64,000 nucleotides of DNA from Dama dama (Eukaryota; Chordata; Mammalia; Artiodactyla; Cervidae), in assembly GCF_033118175.1 (NCBI RefSeq), contig NC_083688.1, positions 7,213,001 to 7,277,000 on the forward strand, in the 5' to 3' direction. Shown piece by piece: positions 63,387 through 64,000 of the stretch; position 1 is the stretch's first letter, and the number at the start of each line of letters is the position of its first letter. Both the position numbers and the translations under genes were made by a program. The notes below the pieces were generated by a model. It was not told where the DNA came from, did not search any database, and was given only the letters and a program-made list of their open reading frames with translations.

Positions 63387-64000
63387 CTGAGGGAGGAGAC
63401 AGAAAAGTGTGGGTCATGGATTCGGCCTCTTGGGGTGAGGAAACTTGGAGAATACGTGATTACATGTCCCTCCATCCCACCTGGTTGTCCATCCATCCAT
63501 CTGTCTGGCCAGCCAGCCATCAACTGAGACAGAAGAAGGACCGTCCTGTTAGCAGCTTGGACTCAAGAATGACAGATGAGGGTGGGAACCCAGGTTCTGC
63601 CCATCACTAGCTCTGGAACCTTCAAGTCCCTAAGCCTGAATCTCCTCATTTGTGATGTCTCCCTCACAGGGCCGCTCTGCTAGTAACCATTCTCCACCAC
63701 GTTGATTCATTCAGACAATTACAGGCCCCCCACTGTGTGTCCCACTCTGTGCTGGGTGCTACGTGAATGTCGGAGGGGACACCCAAGTCCATGACTCCAA
63801 CTTCCTGAGAACACTGAGGTGCAAAGGAGGGACCCGCTCGCTGGGCATTATTCTCAGGGAATCGGCAATTCATGGCGGATGAGGTCTTGCCCTCGGAACC
63901 GACACTCAGGAAGGAGGGGCTTTCCCACCATTGTCACATGAGAAGATAAACTCAGGAGCTGGTAAGTGCAGTGAAAACAGGGGAAGGTGGGGTGACTACT
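63387..64000 (-). other. IFNLR1: IFNLR1 intron 2 (partial)
   Basis: No exon 2 homology (the D1 start) is seen before the right edge, so this is intronic. A short CATC-rich patch lies at 63480-63515. Confidence 0.75.

Overview
This is a vertebrate nuclear window from a ruminant, almost certainly a bovid. The evidence is the dense load of BovB (RTE-type) LINE copies, Bov-tA and Bov-A2 SINEs, and cetartiodactyl CHR SINEs, set among older MIR, L2, MER5A and L1 remnants. Cattle, buffalo, sheep and goat cannot be told apart from the sequence alone. Nothing is prokaryotic, and most long open frames are artefacts of tandem repeats or broken retrotransposons.

Two protein-coding genes can be read exon by exon, both on the minus strand and head to tail. 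IL22RA1 (interleukin-22 receptor alpha 1) is complete: seven coding exons between 38721 and 10661, every junction GT/AG and phase-consistent, together encoding 581 residues (human: 574). IFNLR1 (interferon-lambda receptor 1, IL28RA) is partial: exons 3 to 7 lie between 63386 and 52881, and the exons for the signal peptide and first receptor domain lie beyond the right edge. This matches the human 1p36 gene order. The human neighbour MYOM3 would begin near the left edge; only a weak candidate for its 5' region is visible.

Layout: 1-1.1 kb unique GC-rich sequence; 2.7-5.2 kb a large TG-rich minisatellite ending in a 61-bp-periodic, G-quadruplex-capable block; 5.2-9.65 kb intergenic repeats; 9.65-38.7 kb IL22RA1, with intron 4 holding a 1.1-kb 60-bp minisatellite and two inverted BovB copies and intron 3 a near full-length BovB; 38.7-50.3 kb intergenic, including a BovB nested inside a BovB and a possible solo LTR; 50.3-64 kb the 3' part of IFNLR1.

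Both genes encode ligand-binding chains of class II cytokine receptors that pair with IL10RB and signal through JAK1/TYK2 and STATs at epithelial surfaces (IL-22, IL-20 and IL-24 for IL22RA1; lambda interferons for IFNLR1). I found no new gene system. The most interesting items are the tandem Tyr-x-x-Gln repeat in the IL22RA1 tail, an IL22RA1 poly(A) signal that appears to come from a MIR, simple repeats close to two receptor exons, and several precisely bounded nested transposon insertions.
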